A DNA stretch of 64,000 nucleotides from Comamonadaceae bacterium OS-4 (GTDB lineage: Bacteria; Pseudomonadota; Gammaproteobacteria; Burkholderiales; Burkholderiaceae_C), in contig AP026970.1 in assembly GCA_027924025.1 (NCBI GenBank), positions 1,076,501 through 1,140,500 of the forward strand, given 5' to 3'. The notes beneath the pieces were generated by a model. That model saw only the letters and a program-made list of their open reading frames with translations. It was not told where the DNA came from and did no database searches. Shown piece by piece: positions 51,125 through 60,064 of this stretch. Made by a program: the position numbers and the translations under genes. Positions within the stretch are counted from its first letter, which is position 1; each line of letters begins with the position of its first letter.

Positions 51125-52159
51125 TTAACGCACTGGGGGTGCGTACTGCACGCCGCCCTTGTTCCACAGGTTGTTCAAACCGCGTGGCAACTGCAAGGCA
51201 GACTTGGGGCCCACGTTGCGTTCGAAGATTTCACCGTAGTTACCAGTGGTCTTCACGGCACGTGCCAGCCACTCTTTGTCCAAGCCCAGCAACTTGCCTG
51301 TGTCTTCCTTGGAGCCCAGCAAGCGGCCGACCACGGGGTCTTGGCTGCTGGTCTTCAAGTCGTCGACGTTGGCGGCGGTGATGCCGGCTTCTTCCGCTTC
51401 CAACAGGCCGTACACGGTCCACTTCACAATGGCAGTCCACTCGTCGTCACCGCGGCGAACCATGGGGCCCAAAGGCTCTTTGGAGATCAGCTCAGGCAGG
51501 ATGATGTGGTCAGCGGGGTTCTTGGCAACCTTGTTACGGGTAGAAGCCAGGCCGGATGCGTCGGTGGTGTAAGCCACGCAACGGCCGGAGAAGTAAGCAC
51601 CTTCAGCGGCTTCGAGCTTTTCAAACACGATAGGCTTGATGTTGAGCGCGTTGGCCTTGGAGAAGTCGGTCAGGTTCTTTTCAGTGGTGGTGCCGGACTG
51701 CACGCACACGGTCTGGCCCTTGAGCTGCTTGGCGCTCTTGAGCTTGCTCTTCACGGGAACCATGAAGCCTTGACCGTCGTAATAGGTCACCGCAGTTTGG
51801 GACAGACCCAAAGATGCATCACGTGTCAGGGTGAAAGTCGTGTTGCGGGAGAGCACGTCAACTTCGCCGGATTGCAAAGCAGTGAAACGGGCTTGTGCGT
51901 TCAGGGGAACGTACTTCACCTTTTCGCCGTCGCCCAACACAGCAGCGGCTACAGCGCGGCACACGTCCACATCGAGGCCGGCCCACTTGCCGTTGGAATC
52001 AGCAGCACTGAAGCCAGCCAAACCTGTGTTCACACCGCACACCACTTGGCCACGGGCCTTGACGGCATCCAGTGTCTTGCCAGCGTGGGCGGGTGCTGCA
52101 ACGACGGCACCCAAAGCGGCAACCACGGTTGCCAGTGTTTTCAGTTTCTTCATGCTCAT
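51125..52159 (-). CDS. aapJ: Amino-acid ABC importer substrate-binding protein (AapJ type)
   Basis: A 344-residue periplasmic binding protein of the SBP_bac_3 family. A signal peptide (TLATVVAALGAVVAAPAHA) precedes VVCGVNTGLAGFSAADSNGKWAGLDVDVCRAVAAAVLG, the family signature. RNTTFTLTRD and VCVQSGTTTEKNLTDF follow. AapJ proteins bind a broad range of L-amino acids. ATG 52153 is an alternative start. Confidence 0.92.
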   Translation of the reverse strand: MSMKKLKTLATVVAALGAVVAAPAHAGKTLDAVKARGQVVCGVNTGLAGFSAADSNGKWAGLDVDVCRAVAAAVLGDGEKVKYVPLNAQARFTALQSGEVDVLSRNTTFTLTRDASLGLSQTAVTYYDGQGFMVPVKSKLKSAKQLKGQTVCVQSGTTTEKNLTDFSKANALNIKPIVFEKLEAAEGAYFSGRCVAYTTDASGLASTRNKVAKNPADHIILPELISKEPLGPMVRRGDDEWTAIVKWTVYGLLEAEEAGITAANVDDLKTSSQDPVVGRLLGSKEDTGKLLGLDKEWLARAVKTTGNYGEIFERNVGPKSALQLPRGLNNLWNKGGVQYAPPVR

Positions 52160-52618
52160 AAATCATTACTCCAAAGAATTGAATCAGCAGGGTGCACCAG
52201 ATTGGTGTCTGCGCCCCGATTCTGACGCTGAACTGTAGCTTTGTGGGCTCGCGCCCTCATCGGGGTTTACCATCGAAAGGTATGCGGAAAAGTAATAACC
52301 TAATTCGCCGCACTCCTCCCAATAGCTGATAGCAGCAAGCAGAAAGCGTGCCACTCAGCGGCTTGGCGTCTTGGCACAAAAGTGCAGCAACACGCATTGC
52401 GCCTCGCTATTGTTTCATGGGCACGGTAGGTTTTTTGGCGACATCACGCCCAAAACAGATCTGGGTCGTTGTATCGCCTCTTGCCCGCCACTCCCGCACC
52501 GGCCATGAATGCCCGACCGAGGGGCATTTGCCCGAGGCGCGCTTTGGCCTGCACTGTGGGGCACACTTGTCACCGTTTTTCCGAGACATTTCCTGAGCCC
52601 CCATCACAAGGAGACACC
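52160..52618. other. Long intergenic region between aapJ and the methionine synthase gene
   Basis: The 459 bp between divergent genes carry no convincing ORF; an 82-codon frame at 52348-52596 has no family features and poor codon context. I looked for a cobalamin or SAM riboswitch core and did not see one. Just before the synthase start a good Shine-Dalgarno (AAGGAGA, 52608-52614) is present. Confidence 0.5.
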
Positions 52619-53641
52619 ATGTTCGAAACCGCGATTGCCGGCAGCCTGCCCAAACCCTCTTGGTTGTCAGAGACCGAGAAACTCTGGCCCCAGTGGAAAC
52701 TGGCCGGCCCCGACCTGCAACAAGCCAAGGCAGATGCCACCTTGCTGTGGATCAAAGCCCAAGAGGACGCGGGCCTTGATGTTGTGGGCGATGGTGAGCA
52801 GAGCCGCCAGCACTTTGTGCATGGCTTTCTGGAGCAGGTAGAAGGGATCGACTTCGACAACAAAGTCACCATGGGCATCCGTAACAACCGCTACGACGCG
52901 CAGGTCCCCCAGGTCATCGCAGCGCTGCGCCTCAAAGGCCGGGTGCACGCGTTTGAAGCCCAACTGGCCCGCGCCCACACCAAGAAAAAGCTCAAATTCA
53001 CTCTGCCCGGCCCGCTGACCATTGTGGACACCGTGGCCGACCGTTTTTACGGCGACAAGAAAACCATGGCGTTTGCTTTTGCCGAGCTGCTGAACCAGGA
53101 AGCCCTGGCCCTGCAGGCCGATGGGGTGGACATCATCCAGTTCGACGAGCCGGGTTTCAACGTCTACATGCAAGACGCGGTGGACTGGGGTGTGCAGGCG
53201 CTCGAGATTGCGGCCCGCGGCCTGACCTGCACCACGGCGGTTCACATTTGCTATGGCTATGGCATCAAGGCCAACAACGACTGGAAAGAAACCCTCGGCC
53301 AAGAGTGGCGCCAATACGCGCAGGTCTTTCCCGCGCTGGCGGCCAGCAGCATCCAACAAGTGAGCTTGGAGTGCTACCAGTCGCATGTGCCGCCGGACCT
53401 GATGGCTTTGCTGAAGGACAAGGACGTCATGGTGGGCGTGATCGATGTCGCCAGCGATGTGATTGAAACCCCCGAGCAGGTGGCAGACACCATTGGCATC
53501 GCGCTGCAGCATGTGCCGCGCCACCGCATCTTCCCTTGCACCAACTGCGGGCTGGCTCCCATGAGCCGCGAGGTCGCCACCAAAAAGCTCGAAGCCTTGG
53601 CCCAGGGCGCCGCCTTGGCCCGCCAACGCTATGGAGCCTGA
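52619..53641 (+). CDS. Cobalamin-independent methionine synthase, short (core MetE) form
   Basis: A 340-residue enzyme corresponding to the C-terminal catalytic half of MetE. The zinc ligands appear to be His209 and Cys211 (AVHICYGYG), Glu251 (SLECYQS) and Cys310 or Cys307 (CTNCGLAPM); FDEPGF at 175-180 is also conserved. Full MetE is about 750 residues, so this is a stand-alone core enzyme of the kind described as MesD or related. I do not see a DUF1852 (MesX) partner beside it. Methyl donor and acceptor specificity are therefore uncertain. Confidence 0.88.
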   Translation: MFETAIAGSLPKPSWLSETEKLWPQWKLAGPDLQQAKADATLLWIKAQEDAGLDVVGDGEQSRQHFVHGFLEQVEGIDFDNKVTMGIRNNRYDAQVPQVIAALRLKGRVHAFEAQLARAHTKKKLKFTLPGPLTIVDTVADRFYGDKKTMAFAFAELLNQEALALQADGVDIIQFDEPGFNVYMQDAVDWGVQALEIAARGLTCTTAVHICYGYGIKANNDWKETLGQEWRQYAQVFPALAASSIQQVSLECYQSHVPPDLMALLKDKDVMVGVIDVASDVIETPEQVADTIGIALQHVPRHRIFPCTNCGLAPMSREVATKKLEALAQGAALARQRYGA

Positions 53642-53643
53642 CG

Positions 53644-54819
53644 GTGGCCGCCACGCTTGATACCGGGTTTGACGCACCCGCTTTGGAGGCGCTCGGCCGG
53701 GTGCTGCAAGCCGAGGTAGACAAAGGCCGCTTGCCCGGTGCGGTAGCCCTGATTGCCCGGCGGGGCCAGACCGTTTTGCACCGTGCCTGGGGCCAGCAAA
53801 ATCCGGCGGACGGCACGCCCATGGCTGCGGACAGTATTTTTCGTATCTACTCCATGACCAAGCCGCTGGTGTCGGTGGCGATCATGCAACTGGTCGAGCG
53901 CGGGCAACTGCTGCTCAGCGACCCCGTGGGCCAGCACTTGAGCGAGTTTGCTGCGGTGCCGGTGGACGACGGCCACACCCCGGCCCCGCGCGCACCTGCC
54001 CGGACGCCCACGGTGCAAGACCTGTTGCGCCACACCGCCGGCTTGACCTACGAGATATTGGGCGACGATGCCATTCAGCAGCGTTATGCGGCTGCCGGGC
54101 TGGGCACCCGCCAGCTCAGCAACACCGGCTTTTCGCACGCCTTGGCGGCCATACCCTATCGCTACGAGCCGGGCAGCATCTGGCAATACAGCCGGGCCAC
54201 CGACCTCCTGGGCGCTTTGCTGGAGCGGGTCACTGGCCAGCCGCTGGGTGACTATTTGCAGGCCCACATCCTGAAGCCCTTGGGCATGGTGGATACCGCA
54301 TTTGTGGTGCCGCCCGACAAGCACCACCGCATTGCCGAGCCTTTTGCCCACGATCCCGATGGCGGCCAACCAATGCCCTTGATGGATCTGCGCAGAACCA
54401 CGCCCATGCAGGCGGGCGGTGCCGGGTTGGGCTCCACCGCGGCAGACTATGCGCGCTTTTTGCAGTGCATGTTGGGTGGCGGCTCTCTAGACGGTGCGCG
54501 CATCCTGGGTCCGGCTTCGGTGCGTTTGATGACTTCTGACCACCTGGGCGATATACCGGTCAACCGCAGTGGCCGCGCAGCGGAATTGCTGCCGCCGGGC
54601 CACGGCTTTGGCCTGGGCTTTGCGGTGCGGCTGCAAGAGGGCATGGGCAGCCAGCTGGGCAGCAAGGGCATGTACTACTGGAGCGGCATTTCCGGCACCG
54701 TGTTTTTTGTGGACCCTGCCAAAGACTTCTTCGCGATCCTGCTCACCCAGGCGCCCAACCAGCGCAGCTGGTATCGGCCGCTGTTCCGCAACCTGGTGTA
54801 CGCCGCGTTGAACGACTGA
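53644..54819 (+). CDS. Beta-lactamase family serine hydrolase
   Basis: A 391-residue protein of the class C beta-lactamase/esterase fold. The nucleophile motif is S70-M-T-K73. The YSR in WQYSRATDLLG takes the place of Tyr-x-Asn, and HGFGLGFAV lies near the C-terminal KTG equivalent. There is no signal peptide, so it is probably a cytoplasmic esterase rather than a resistance enzyme. The GTG at 53644, 2 bp after the synthase stop, is the only sensible start, implying coupling to the synthase gene. Confidence 0.85.
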   Translation: MAATLDTGFDAPALEALGRVLQAEVDKGRLPGAVALIARRGQTVLHRAWGQQNPADGTPMAADSIFRIYSMTKPLVSVAIMQLVERGQLLLSDPVGQHLSEFAAVPVDDGHTPAPRAPARTPTVQDLLRHTAGLTYEILGDDAIQQRYAAAGLGTRQLSNTGFSHALAAIPYRYEPGSIWQYSRATDLLGALLERVTGQPLGDYLQAHILKPLGMVDTAFVVPPDKHHRIAEPFAHDPDGGQPMPLMDLRRTTPMQAGGAGLGSTAADYARFLQCMLGGGSLDGARILGPASVRLMTSDHLGDIPVNRSGRAAELLPPGHGFGLGFAVRLQEGMGSQLGSKGMYYWSGISGTVFFVDPAKDFFAILLTQAPNQRSWYRPLFRNLVYAALND

Positions 54820-54877
54820 GCCTAAGCTCACGGGGCTAGAGTTAACTGTAAAAAGTACCTCTAGCCCTCTATTTCAT

Positions 54878-54904
54878 TGCGCAGATAGCTATGAAAATAA
54901 TAGC
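54878..54904 (+). repeat. Interspersed 27-nt repeat, copy H
   Basis: TGCGC-AGATA followed by GCTATGAAAATAATAGC, in the convergent gap between the serine hydrolase and the CurA-type gene. Confidence 0.75.
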
Positions 54905-54931
54905 AAACTGCTTTTGCTGCCAAGGACGTGA

Positions 54932-55978
54932 TCAGCCCTTGGCGACTTCCAGCACCAGCTTGCCGAAGTTTTCTCCGTTGAAGAGCTTGAGCAGCGTCTC
55001 GGGGAAGGTCTGCAGGCCTGCTACCACGTCTTCCTTGCTCTTCATGCGGCCGTCTTTCAGGTAGCCTGCCATCTCGGCCACGGCCAGGTGGTAGCGGTCG
55101 GCGTAGTCGAACACCACAATGCCCTCCATGCGCGCGCGGTTCACCAGCAGGCTCAGGTAGTTCTTGGGGCCTTGTACGGCTGTCGTGTTGTTGTACTGGC
55201 TGATGGCGCCGCAAATGATGATGCGGGCCTTGCGGTTGATGCGGGCCAGCACGTCGTCCAGAATCTCGCCGCCCACGTTGTCGAAGTAAATGTCCACGCC
55301 GCCGGGGCAGTGCTCTTTCAGGCCTGCACGTACGCTACCTGCGCCGGCCTTGTAGTCGATGCAAGCATCGAAGCCCAGTTCCTTGACCACCCACTCGCAC
55401 TTGGCCGGACCGCCGGCAATACCCACTACGCGCAAGCCCAAAATCTTCGCAACCTGGCCGACGGTTTGGCCCACCGCACCCGCAGCGCCAGAGATGACGA
55501 TGGTTTCGCCCGCCTTGGGCTGGCCCACGTCCATCAGGCCGAAATAGCCGGTCATGCCGGGCATGCCCAGCACATTGAGCCACTGGGTCAGGGTGCCTGC
55601 GCGCAGGTCGATCTTGACCAGGCCGTTGCGCTTCATCTCGTCTTTGGCAATCGTGATGTATTCCTGCACACCAAAGCCGGCGCTCACATAGTCGCCCACG
55701 GCGAATTTGTCGCTCTTGCTGGCCACCACCACGCCCACGCCGCCAGCGCGCATGACTTCACCAATGCCCACCGGCGGGATATAGCTCTTGCCTTCGTTCA
55801 TCCAGCCGCGCATCGCGGGGTCCAGGCTCAAGGCCAGGGTTTTGAGGGTCACGCCGCCCTCAGCAGGCTCAGCCACCGGCTCGGAGGTGTGGCTCCAATC
55901 GCTGGCTTTGGGCATGCCCACGGGGCGCGCGGCCAGGCGGATCTGGTGGTTGGTCAGGGTGGACAGGGCTTGGGTCAT
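54932..55978 (-). CDS. NADP-dependent oxidoreductase, CurA/leukotriene B4 12-hydroxydehydrogenase family
   Basis: A 348-residue zinc-independent MDR enzyme. The N-terminal substrate domain has LSLDPAMRGWMN, and the NADP-binding ISGAAGAVGQTVGQVAKILG is near residues 158-177. FDNVGGEILDDVLARI and the CGAISQYN strand are typical of CurA-type enone reductases. It probably reduces alpha,beta-unsaturated ketones. It is monocistronic. Confidence 0.92.
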   Translation of the reverse strand: MTQALSTLTNHQIRLAARPVGMPKASDWSHTSEPVAEPAEGGVTLKTLALSLDPAMRGWMNEGKSYIPPVGIGEVMRAGGVGVVVASKSDKFAVGDYVSAGFGVQEYITIAKDEMKRNGLVKIDLRAGTLTQWLNVLGMPGMTGYFGLMDVGQPKAGETIVISGAAGAVGQTVGQVAKILGLRVVGIAGGPAKCEWVVKELGFDACIDYKAGAGSVRAGLKEHCPGGVDIYFDNVGGEILDDVLARINRKARIIICGAISQYNNTTAVQGPKNYLSLLVNRARMEGIVVFDYADRYHLAVAEMAGYLKDGRMKSKEDVVAGLQTFPETLLKLFNGENFGKLVLEVAKG

Positions 55979-56048
55979 GGGGGCTCCGGGAGAAGGGGGT
56001 CAACAATGGTCGCGGATGGTAGCGCCGTACCGTGCGTAGCTTGGTAGC

Positions 56049-56597
56049 CTAGGTGACAAGCGGGGGCTTGCCGCGCAGCTCGGCCAATTGGCTCGACAGT
56101 TCTTTGACGGCCTGTGTCAGCAGCAAAAGCTCCTTGTCTTTGAGCAGGTCGATTTTTTCGTGCAACAGCTCAATCTCCAGCTCCGCTTTGACGTTGACTT
56201 CGTAGTCACTCTCGGCGTGTTTGCGGTCCAGCTCGGACTGGCGGTTCTGGCTCATCATGATGGCCGGTGCGGTGTAGGCCGCTTGGAAAGACAGCAGCAG
56301 GTTGAGCAGGATGAAAGGGTAGGGGTCCCAGGCGTGCGATCCGGTCAGCACATTGCCGGTAATCCACATCACGATCAAACCGCTCTGGATCAGGATGAAG
56401 CGCCAGGACCCCACGGTGCGCGCCACCACGTCTGCCATGCGCTGCCCGCGGGTAGCGGGTGGCAGATCAAAGTGCTCGGCCGGGACCAGCACTTTGGGCG
56501 GGTGCTTGTGGCGGTGTTTGCGCCGGTGTTCACGCAGCAGGCCGAGCTGGTGTTGGTCTACCGTTGCCGGTTTGTGGGCGGGGTTATCAGTGGGCAT
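56049..56597 (-). CDS. DUF1003 family membrane protein
   Basis: A 182-residue protein with a basic, His-rich N-terminus (LREHRRKHRHKHPPK), two hydrophobic segments (about 68-85 and 96-117) and a C-terminal helix (ELLHEKIDLLKDKELLLLTQAVKELS). MADVVARTVGSWRFILIQ and LLSFQAAYTAPAIMMSQNRQ match DUF1003. The function of the family is not known. Confidence 0.87.
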   Translation of the reverse strand: MPTDNPAHKPATVDQHQLGLLREHRRKHRHKHPPKVLVPAEHFDLPPATRGQRMADVVARTVGSWRFILIQSGLIVMWITGNVLTGSHAWDPYPFILLNLLLSFQAAYTAPAIMMSQNRQSELDRKHAESDYEVNVKAELEIELLHEKIDLLKDKELLLLTQAVKELSSQLAELRGKPPLVT

Positions 56598-56646
56598 GTG
56601 GGCCTCCGGTGGTGTGCGTTGCGGTGCCGGTGGCCTGAGCGGGCGC

Positions 56647-57258
56647 TCAGTGGGCCATGTAGCGGCCGGCGCGGTGGTTGGTGGCCAGGGTCTGGTTCAG
56701 GGTGATGGCGCCCAGCACACTCCACAGCACATGCTGCCAATCAGTCACACCGAAAGCCAGCAGCACGATGGTGCAGTCCAGCGCCATTTGCAGGCGTCCG
56801 GCGCGCCAGCCGTATTTCTCTTGCAGGTAGAGCACCAGCACATTGAACCCACCCAGGCTGGCTTTGTGCCGGAACAAAATCAACATGCCTGTGCCCATGA
56901 GCAAGCCGCCAATAACGGCAGTGGCCGCCGGGTGCAGGTGTTCAAAGCCCAGCCATTGCGGCAACAGGTTGGTGAACACGGCCAGCAAGGCCACCGCCAT
57001 GAAGGTCTTGACGGTGAACACCCGCCCCATGCGCTGGTAGGCCAGGGCGTAAAACGGCAGGTTGATGGCAAAGAAAATCAGCCCGAAATTCCAGCCCGTG
57101 GCGTAGTGCAGCCAGAAGGCCACCCCCGCGGTGCCACCGGTCAGCAGGCCGACCTGTTTGAACATCAAGACCCCGAGCGCCACAAAAATGGTGCCGGTCA
57201 ACAGGGCTTGCAGGTCTTCCGTGGGGCGGTGGCGCAGGTCGGTGTCGGATTCGGGCAT
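56647..57258 (-). CDS. YitT family membrane protein
   Basis: A 203-residue protein with about five hydrophobic segments. GTIFVALGVLMFKQVGLLTGGTAGVAF and GLLMGTGMLILFRHKASLGGFNVL are the paired GG motifs of the YitT family. The C-terminal DUF2179 domain common in Firmicutes is absent. The ATG at 57258 is chosen over longer frames. The function is not established. Confidence 0.85.
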   Translation of the reverse strand: MPESDTDLRHRPTEDLQALLTGTIFVALGVLMFKQVGLLTGGTAGVAFWLHYATGWNFGLIFFAINLPFYALAYQRMGRVFTVKTFMAVALLAVFTNLLPQWLGFEHLHPAATAVIGGLLMGTGMLILFRHKASLGGFNVLVLYLQEKYGWRAGRLQMALDCTIVLLAFGVTDWQHVLWSVLGAITLNQTLATNHRAGRYMAH

Positions 57259-57289
57259 CGGATAAGTGTAGTCAGGCGGTGGTGGTGTG

Positions 57290-57778
57290 CTAGCAGGCAG
57301 TGCCGCCACAGCCATGAATCTCCGTGTGCGGCAAACGGTCTGGTTGGGCGAGCGCCCCGGTCGCCGGGTCGTAGCCTGCCGAACGCAAGTGCAATGCCAG
57401 GGATGCATCCATGCTTTGCGCATGTTGCGGGAACCAGATGCCCAGCTCATCGGCCATCTGCCGCACCACCGCCAGGTCGCCGCCATGGCCGCGGGCTTCG
57501 CCTTCGCGCATTACCTGCAGCACCACTTTGTGCTGGGTGGCGTGGCAGTTGCCGGCGGCAAAGCCGGTGGCGCGCATCCACTCGTCTTCGCGGTCGAAAT
57601 GCTCCTGGGTGTGGGCAATCAGCGCCGACCACAAGGGCAACAGCATGTCATCGTCAGCCAGCACCACGCGCTCCAGCAGGTCTACAAACTCCTGGTGCAC
57701 TTCGTCCATCACGGGCATGTCGAGTACGAGGGCATCGGTCCAGGCAAGGGTGGTAGGGGCGGTAAGGGTTTCGGTCAT
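57290..57778 (-). CDS. Bacteriohemerythrin
   Basis: A 162-residue four-helix di-iron protein that binds oxygen. Ligand candidates follow the hemerythrin pattern: His28, His56 or His60 with Glu64, His79 and His83, His119 and Asp124. A C-terminal extension ends HTEIHGCGGTAC with two cysteines, which is unusual. The ATG at 57778 starts MTETLTAPTTLAW, close to typical N-termini. It may buffer oxygen or sense it. Confidence 0.9.
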   Translation of the reverse strand: MTETLTAPTTLAWTDALVLDMPVMDEVHQEFVDLLERVVLADDDMLLPLWSALIAHTQEHFDREDEWMRATGFAAGNCHATQHKVVLQVMREGEARGHGGDLAVVRQMADELGIWFPQHAQSMDASLALHLRSAGYDPATGALAQPDRLPHTEIHGCGGTAC

Positions 57779-57879
57779 CGGGCTTCTCCTTGATCGGGCC
57801 CAGCATAGGCGGCGTAGGCCTTGGACGTATTGACCCACATCAGGCGGCGGCATCACAGGGCGGTTGATAATCTTGCGCT

Positions 57880-58620
57880 ATGACCATTTCCTTCCAGCCT
57901 CCCCTGATTGCCCGCCCCGCCGACCTGGGCGCCACCCTGTTTCGCCAGGGCTATGCGGTCGTAGGAGCGTCGCAAGTCGCAGGCTTGTCCGGCGTACCGC
58001 TGGATGCCATGCTGGGCTGGTGCGACGGCTGGAATGACCTGCCGCCAGACAACTACTTGAAAGACGGTGGCCGCTACCGCCGCCGCCGCCACTCTTGCTT
58101 TGTGCTCGACAGCCATGGCGTGACCCAGGCAGCGCACCGGTCGCACTGGCAGCCTCTGTCTTACAACGCGCTGCACGGCGGCATGCAGCGCCACTTTGAG
58201 CCGATGGACAGCAGCGTCACAGCGCAAGCGCCTTGGCAGCAGCTATTGGCTTGGCTGGGCCGGGTGGCAGACGATTTGAAGGGCCCGCACACCTGGTTTG
58301 CCGAGGCGCACCAGTTCCGCATCGACACCACCGATGGCATTGGCCGCCCTACGCCCGAAGGCGCCCACCGCGATGGGGTGGACCTGGTGGCGGTGTTCAT
58401 GGTGGCCCGTGATCGTGTGAAGGGGGGCGAGACCCGCGTGTTTGAGGCCGATGGCCCCAACGGCCAGCGCTTTACGCTGAGTGAGCCCTGGTCACTGCTG
58501 CTCTTGGATGATGAGCGTGTCATCCACGAGTCCACCCCGATCCAGCCTTTGGCCGAGGGCGGCTACCGCGACACCTTGGTGGTGACCCTGCGCGCCGGTG
58601 GGTTCCAAGGTGAGGCTTAA
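57880..58620 (+). CDS. 2OG-Fe(II) dioxygenase (PF10014 type)
   Basis: A 246-residue enzyme. The iron facial triad is His163 and Asp165 (HRDGVD) and His216 (VIHEST), with the 2-oxoglutarate-binding Arg in YRDTLVV (about 228). DNYLKDGGRYRRRRHSCF near the N-terminus is typical of this family, which includes free L-isoleucine hydroxylases. A free amino acid or similar small substrate is plausible but not shown. Confidence 0.87.
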   Translation: MTISFQPPLIARPADLGATLFRQGYAVVGASQVAGLSGVPLDAMLGWCDGWNDLPPDNYLKDGGRYRRRRHSCFVLDSHGVTQAAHRSHWQPLSYNALHGGMQRHFEPMDSSVTAQAPWQQLLAWLGRVADDLKGPHTWFAEAHQFRIDTTDGIGRPTPEGAHRDGVDLVAVFMVARDRVKGGETRVFEADGPNGQRFTLSEPWSLLLLDDERVIHESTPIQPLAEGGYRDTLVVTLRAGGFQGEA

Positions 58621-58651
58621 AGGGTTTTGGCCCTGGAGCGCTCGCAGAATA

Positions 58652-58678
58652 AGCGCGAATTGCTCCTGAATTGATAGC
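58652..58678 (+). repeat. Interspersed 27-nt repeat, copy I
   Basis: AGCGC-GAATT followed by GCTCCTGAATTGATAGC, with the GCTCC left arm also seen in the waaA copy. It lies in the convergent gap after the dioxygenase gene. Confidence 0.65.
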
Positions 58679-58701
58679 GTAATCGCTGCTTATGTCGCTG
58701 C

Positions 58702-59928
58702 TTATGCCGCTGCGCCTGCCATGCCGGGCGTCAGCAAGCGCTGCATGAGCTCGCGCACTGTCTTGATCTGGTCGCCAAAAGGCAGGCGGCCGGCACCCCG
58801 GAAGAACAGGCCTTTTTTCACATCACCGCGCAGTGCAGCCGCCAACTGGTTGTCGATACAAAACTGGCCCCAGCCCGGCAAACCATCGCGCAGGCCGCAC
58901 TGGCCCAGGCAGTCAAAGCTTTTGGTGCAGCGGCTCTTGGCGTGGGCCACAGCCTGCAGCTTGGGCTCGATCTTCAGATAGGTGCGCAGCCAGGGTGTGC
59001 CTACCGCGCGAGCAGGCAAGCCGGCCACGCTGGTGAACTCGACCATGTCTTCCTCGCGCGCCTCGGCCAGCACCCGCTTGAACTCTGCGTGGGCGTCGCT
59101 CTCTTCGGTCACGGCAAATGCGGTACCCAGTTGCACCGCGTCGGCGCCCAAAGCCTGCAGGCGTGCAATGTCTTCATGGCTGCGGATGCCGCCGGCGGCA
59201 ATCAACGGGATATGTTGCTCGTAGCCCGCGTCCTTGAAAAACTGGCGCACTTGGGGAATCACATTTTCAAAGTCAAACCGGGTGTCCTGCAAGTCTGCAA
59301 TCTTGGCAGCGCCCAAGTGACCACCGGCCAGGCGCGGGTGCTCGATCACGATGGCATCCGGCAGGCGCTTTTTGCGCTCCCATTTTTTGACGAGCAGTTG
59401 CACACCCCGCGCGTCGGAGAGGATGGGAATCAGCGCCGCCTTGGGATGGTCTTTGGCCAGGTCGGGCAAATCCAGCGGCAAGCCGGCACCCACCACCACG
59501 GCGTCAATACCGGCTTCCAGGGCGCGGGTCACGTTGGCGGCATATTCGCTGACCGCCCGCATCACGTTAATGGCCAGCAGGCCTTTGCCTCCGGTGCGTT
59601 CCCGGGCAGCTTTGATTTCGCGGTCAATGGCCTCCAAGTTGGCGGCGTTGATGCCGGCTTTGGCTTCTTCACCGGGCGCCAGCTCGCGGGTCCGGTCCAT
59701 CAGGTCCGGGTGGTGGCGGCGCAAATCCACGCTGGAGAGCGTGCCCACCCCGCCTGCGGCCGCGACGCTGCCAGCCAAGCGGTTGCCGGAGATCCCGATG
59801 CCCATACCACCTTGCACCACGGGCAACAGCGTCCGCCCCGCAATCTGCAAAGCCTTCAGGCCGCTTTGGCGCAGCAGGTGGAGGGCTTCTGGGGGCATAT
59901 CAGGGCTTTGCTGCTTGGTGTTGCTCAT
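58702..59928 (-). CDS. NAD(P)H-dependent flavin oxidoreductase / nitronate monooxygenase-like
   Basis: A 408-residue TIM-barrel FMN enzyme. The N-terminal LLPVVQGGMGIGISGNRLAGSVAAAGGVGTLS is the FMN signature; VIEHPRLAGGHLGAAK and LIAAGGIRSHEDIARLQALGADAVQLGT are the substrate and phosphate regions. A C-terminal segment with several cysteines (SRCTKSFDCLGQCGLRDG, about 335-352) is longer than in classical nitronate monooxygenases and could hold a disulfide or metal site. Class and substrate are uncertain. Confidence 0.87.
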   Translation of the reverse strand: MSNTKQQSPDMPPEALHLLRQSGLKALQIAGRTLLPVVQGGMGIGISGNRLAGSVAAAGGVGTLSSVDLRRHHPDLMDRTRELAPGEEAKAGINAANLEAIDREIKAARERTGGKGLLAINVMRAVSEYAANVTRALEAGIDAVVVGAGLPLDLPDLAKDHPKAALIPILSDARGVQLLVKKWERKKRLPDAIVIEHPRLAGGHLGAAKIADLQDTRFDFENVIPQVRQFFKDAGYEQHIPLIAAGGIRSHEDIARLQALGADAVQLGTAFAVTEESDAHAEFKRVLAEAREEDMVEFTSVAGLPARAVGTPWLRTYLKIEPKLQAVAHAKSRCTKSFDCLGQCGLRDGLPGWGQFCIDNQLAAALRGDVKKGLFFRGAGRLPFGDQIKTVRELMQRLLTPGMAGAAA

Positions 59929-60064
59929 GGGCTGGTCTAAGATGGTGGTGGTTCTGCAAGCGCGCAGCTTAGGTTCTGGGCGTTGATGCAGGTTTGCGCT
60001 GGGTCAAACTGCAGTGCGATCGGGTGTTGGAACCGGACAACGACAAGAACTGGGTTGAAACCTC

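Noticed and set aside
52348..52596. 82-codon plus-strand ORF in the aapJ/methionine synthase gap
   Set aside because: No family features, no ribosome binding site and composition unlike neighbours.
52160..52618. Cobalamin or SAM riboswitch in the methionine synthase leader
   Set aside because: I could not find the conserved B12-box or SAM-box core sequences; only a normal Shine-Dalgarno is visible.
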